In this document: positions 63,670-64,000 of the stretch, piece after piece
Layout: the number at the start of each line of letters is the position of its first letter
Position numbering within the stretch: the first letter of the stretch is position 1
Assembly (NCBI RefSeq): GCF_018130385.1
Contig: NZ_JAFCLU010000001.1
Span: forward strand, 124,001 to 188,000
DNA length: 64,000 bases
Origin: Bradyrhizobium sp. AUGA SZCCT0283
GTDB taxonomy: Bacteria; Pseudomonadota; Alphaproteobacteria; Rhizobiales; Xanthobacteraceae
Direction of reading: 5' to 3'
Position numbers and translations under genes: made by a program
The notes under the pieces: generated by a model
The model's input: the letters and a program-made list of their open reading frames with translations, nothing else
Databases searched by the model: none
What the model was told of the DNA's origin: nothing

Positions 63670-63718
63670 GAGCATGATCTTTTCGGAAAACCGGTACCCA
63701 CTTTTCCGGATCATGCTC
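63670..63718. repeat. Long palindrome of the GCATGATC/GATCATGC family
   Basis: Outer arms GAGCATGATC (63670-63679) and GATCATGCTC (63709-63718) and inner arms CGGAAAA (63684-63690) and TTTTCCG (63702-63708). It is related to the element at 12603-12650. Its last base is part of the stop codon of the upstream dehydrogenase gene, so it may also shape termination or RNA stability between that gene and livK. Confidence 0.85.
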
Positions 63719-64000
63719 TAGGCTGCGTTCACTTTAGCGTAGCGTCTGGCCATCACGGCGTCGAATGCATTTCCCATCTCGGCGGCCGATGGCTTCAGCC
63801 CCGTGAACAGTTCGAAGGCGTCCGCGGCCTGATAGATCGCGAGCTCACGCCCGGTCATGACCTTGGCGCCCTTTGCCTTTGCAGCGTTCAACAGCGGCGT
63901 CCAGAGCGGCGTGTAGACCGCGTCGGCGACCCATATGTCCTGATGCAGCAGGGCGTCCGGAACGGGCGTGCCGCGGTTCGGCAACATGCCGACCGGTGAA
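63718..64000 (-). CDS. aroE: Shikimate/quinate dehydrogenase (C-terminal 93 residues; rest outside window)
   Basis: The minus-strand frame is open from the stop at 63718 to the window end. It reads SPVGM, then PNRGTPVPDALL, WVADAVYTPLWTPLL and a GRELAIYQAADAFELFTG block. These are the C-terminal NADP-domain signatures of the shikimate dehydrogenase family (the usual TPVGM, ADxVYxPxxTPLL, and the Gln of YQAADAF). Lying upstream of the Liv importer and the dehydroshikimate dehydratase, it is likely a catabolic quinate/shikimate dehydrogenase rather than the biosynthetic one. That is inference. Confidence 0.9.
   Translation of the reverse strand, partial: SPVGMLPNRGTPVPDALLHQDIWVADAVYTPLWTPLLNAAKAKGAKVMTGRELAIYQAADAFELFTGLKPSAAEMGNAFDAVMARRYAKVNAA

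Noticed and set aside
1..64000. tRNA, rRNA, CRISPR array, prophage or intact IS element
   Set aside because: I found no clover-leaf, rRNA signature, regular spaced repeats, phage genes or transposase with terminal repeats. A tRNA scan would settle the first point.

Overview
The window is a gene-dense, GC-rich chromosomal segment of an alphaproteobacterium. It most resembles Bradyrhizobium or a close Nitrobacteraceae relative. The reasons are the polyhydroxybutyrate genes phaB-phaA next to a divergent phaR, DUF4167 and DUF1178 proteins, a PtsP with a GAF domain, many Gram-negative housekeeping proteins of rhizobial type, and several families of short palindromic intergenic repeats. The assignment rests on protein recognition only. 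I see no rRNA, tRNA, CRISPR array, prophage or intact insertion sequence.

Region 1 (1-18.4 kb) is housekeeping. It holds the 5' part of secA, a secreted parvulin-type prolyl isomerase, argJ and mutT. An NDUFAF5-like methyltransferase is divergent from a comF-grxC-nitrilase-DUF1178 run. ubiG with a PH-domain membrane protein is divergent from lysC. Then come ptsP, prfA-prmC and a DUF4167 protein that sits behind a 486-bp leader with competing inverted repeats.

Region 2 (18.5-33.8 kb) has a methyltransferase, gloB with a cupin, a DMT exporter and the PHB cluster (phaB, phaA, phaR) with candidate PhaR sites. It continues with a three-gene MacB/Lol-like ABC exporter, an EAL phosphodiesterase with a degenerate GGDEF domain, rpmF, mtgA and an FPP/GGPP synthase.

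Region 3 (33.9-51.7 kb) is more mixed. It carries a secreted caspase-like protease, a GFA protein, an FAD monooxygenase, a CPA1 antiporter and a Rieske oxygenase. A TIR-domain protein of visibly lower GC follows, then a TauD-like dioxygenase, ispG, a rhodanese, a Fur/Zur-type regulator, and a marR-emrA-emrB drug-efflux operon with an inverted-repeat operator.

Region 4 (51.7-64 kb) is one long minus-strand run that looks like a plant-phenolic catabolic operon. In transcription order it contains a shikimate/quinate dehydrogenase (partial), a complete branched-chain-type ABC importer (SBP, two permeases, two ATPases), a Gfo/Idh/MocA dehydrogenase, a 3-dehydroshikimate dehydratase fused to an HPPD-like domain, a tannase/feruloyl-esterase family protein, an FAD dehydrogenase and a TIM-barrel isomerase. 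Together they could take up hydroaromatic acids such as quinate or shikimate, or their phenolic esters, and feed them to protocatechuate.

The best leads are the TIR protein with an unrecognised C-terminal region, the catabolic operon with its esterase that lacks the usual CS-D-HC cysteines, the candidate PhaR operators, and the structured leader before the DUF4167 gene.
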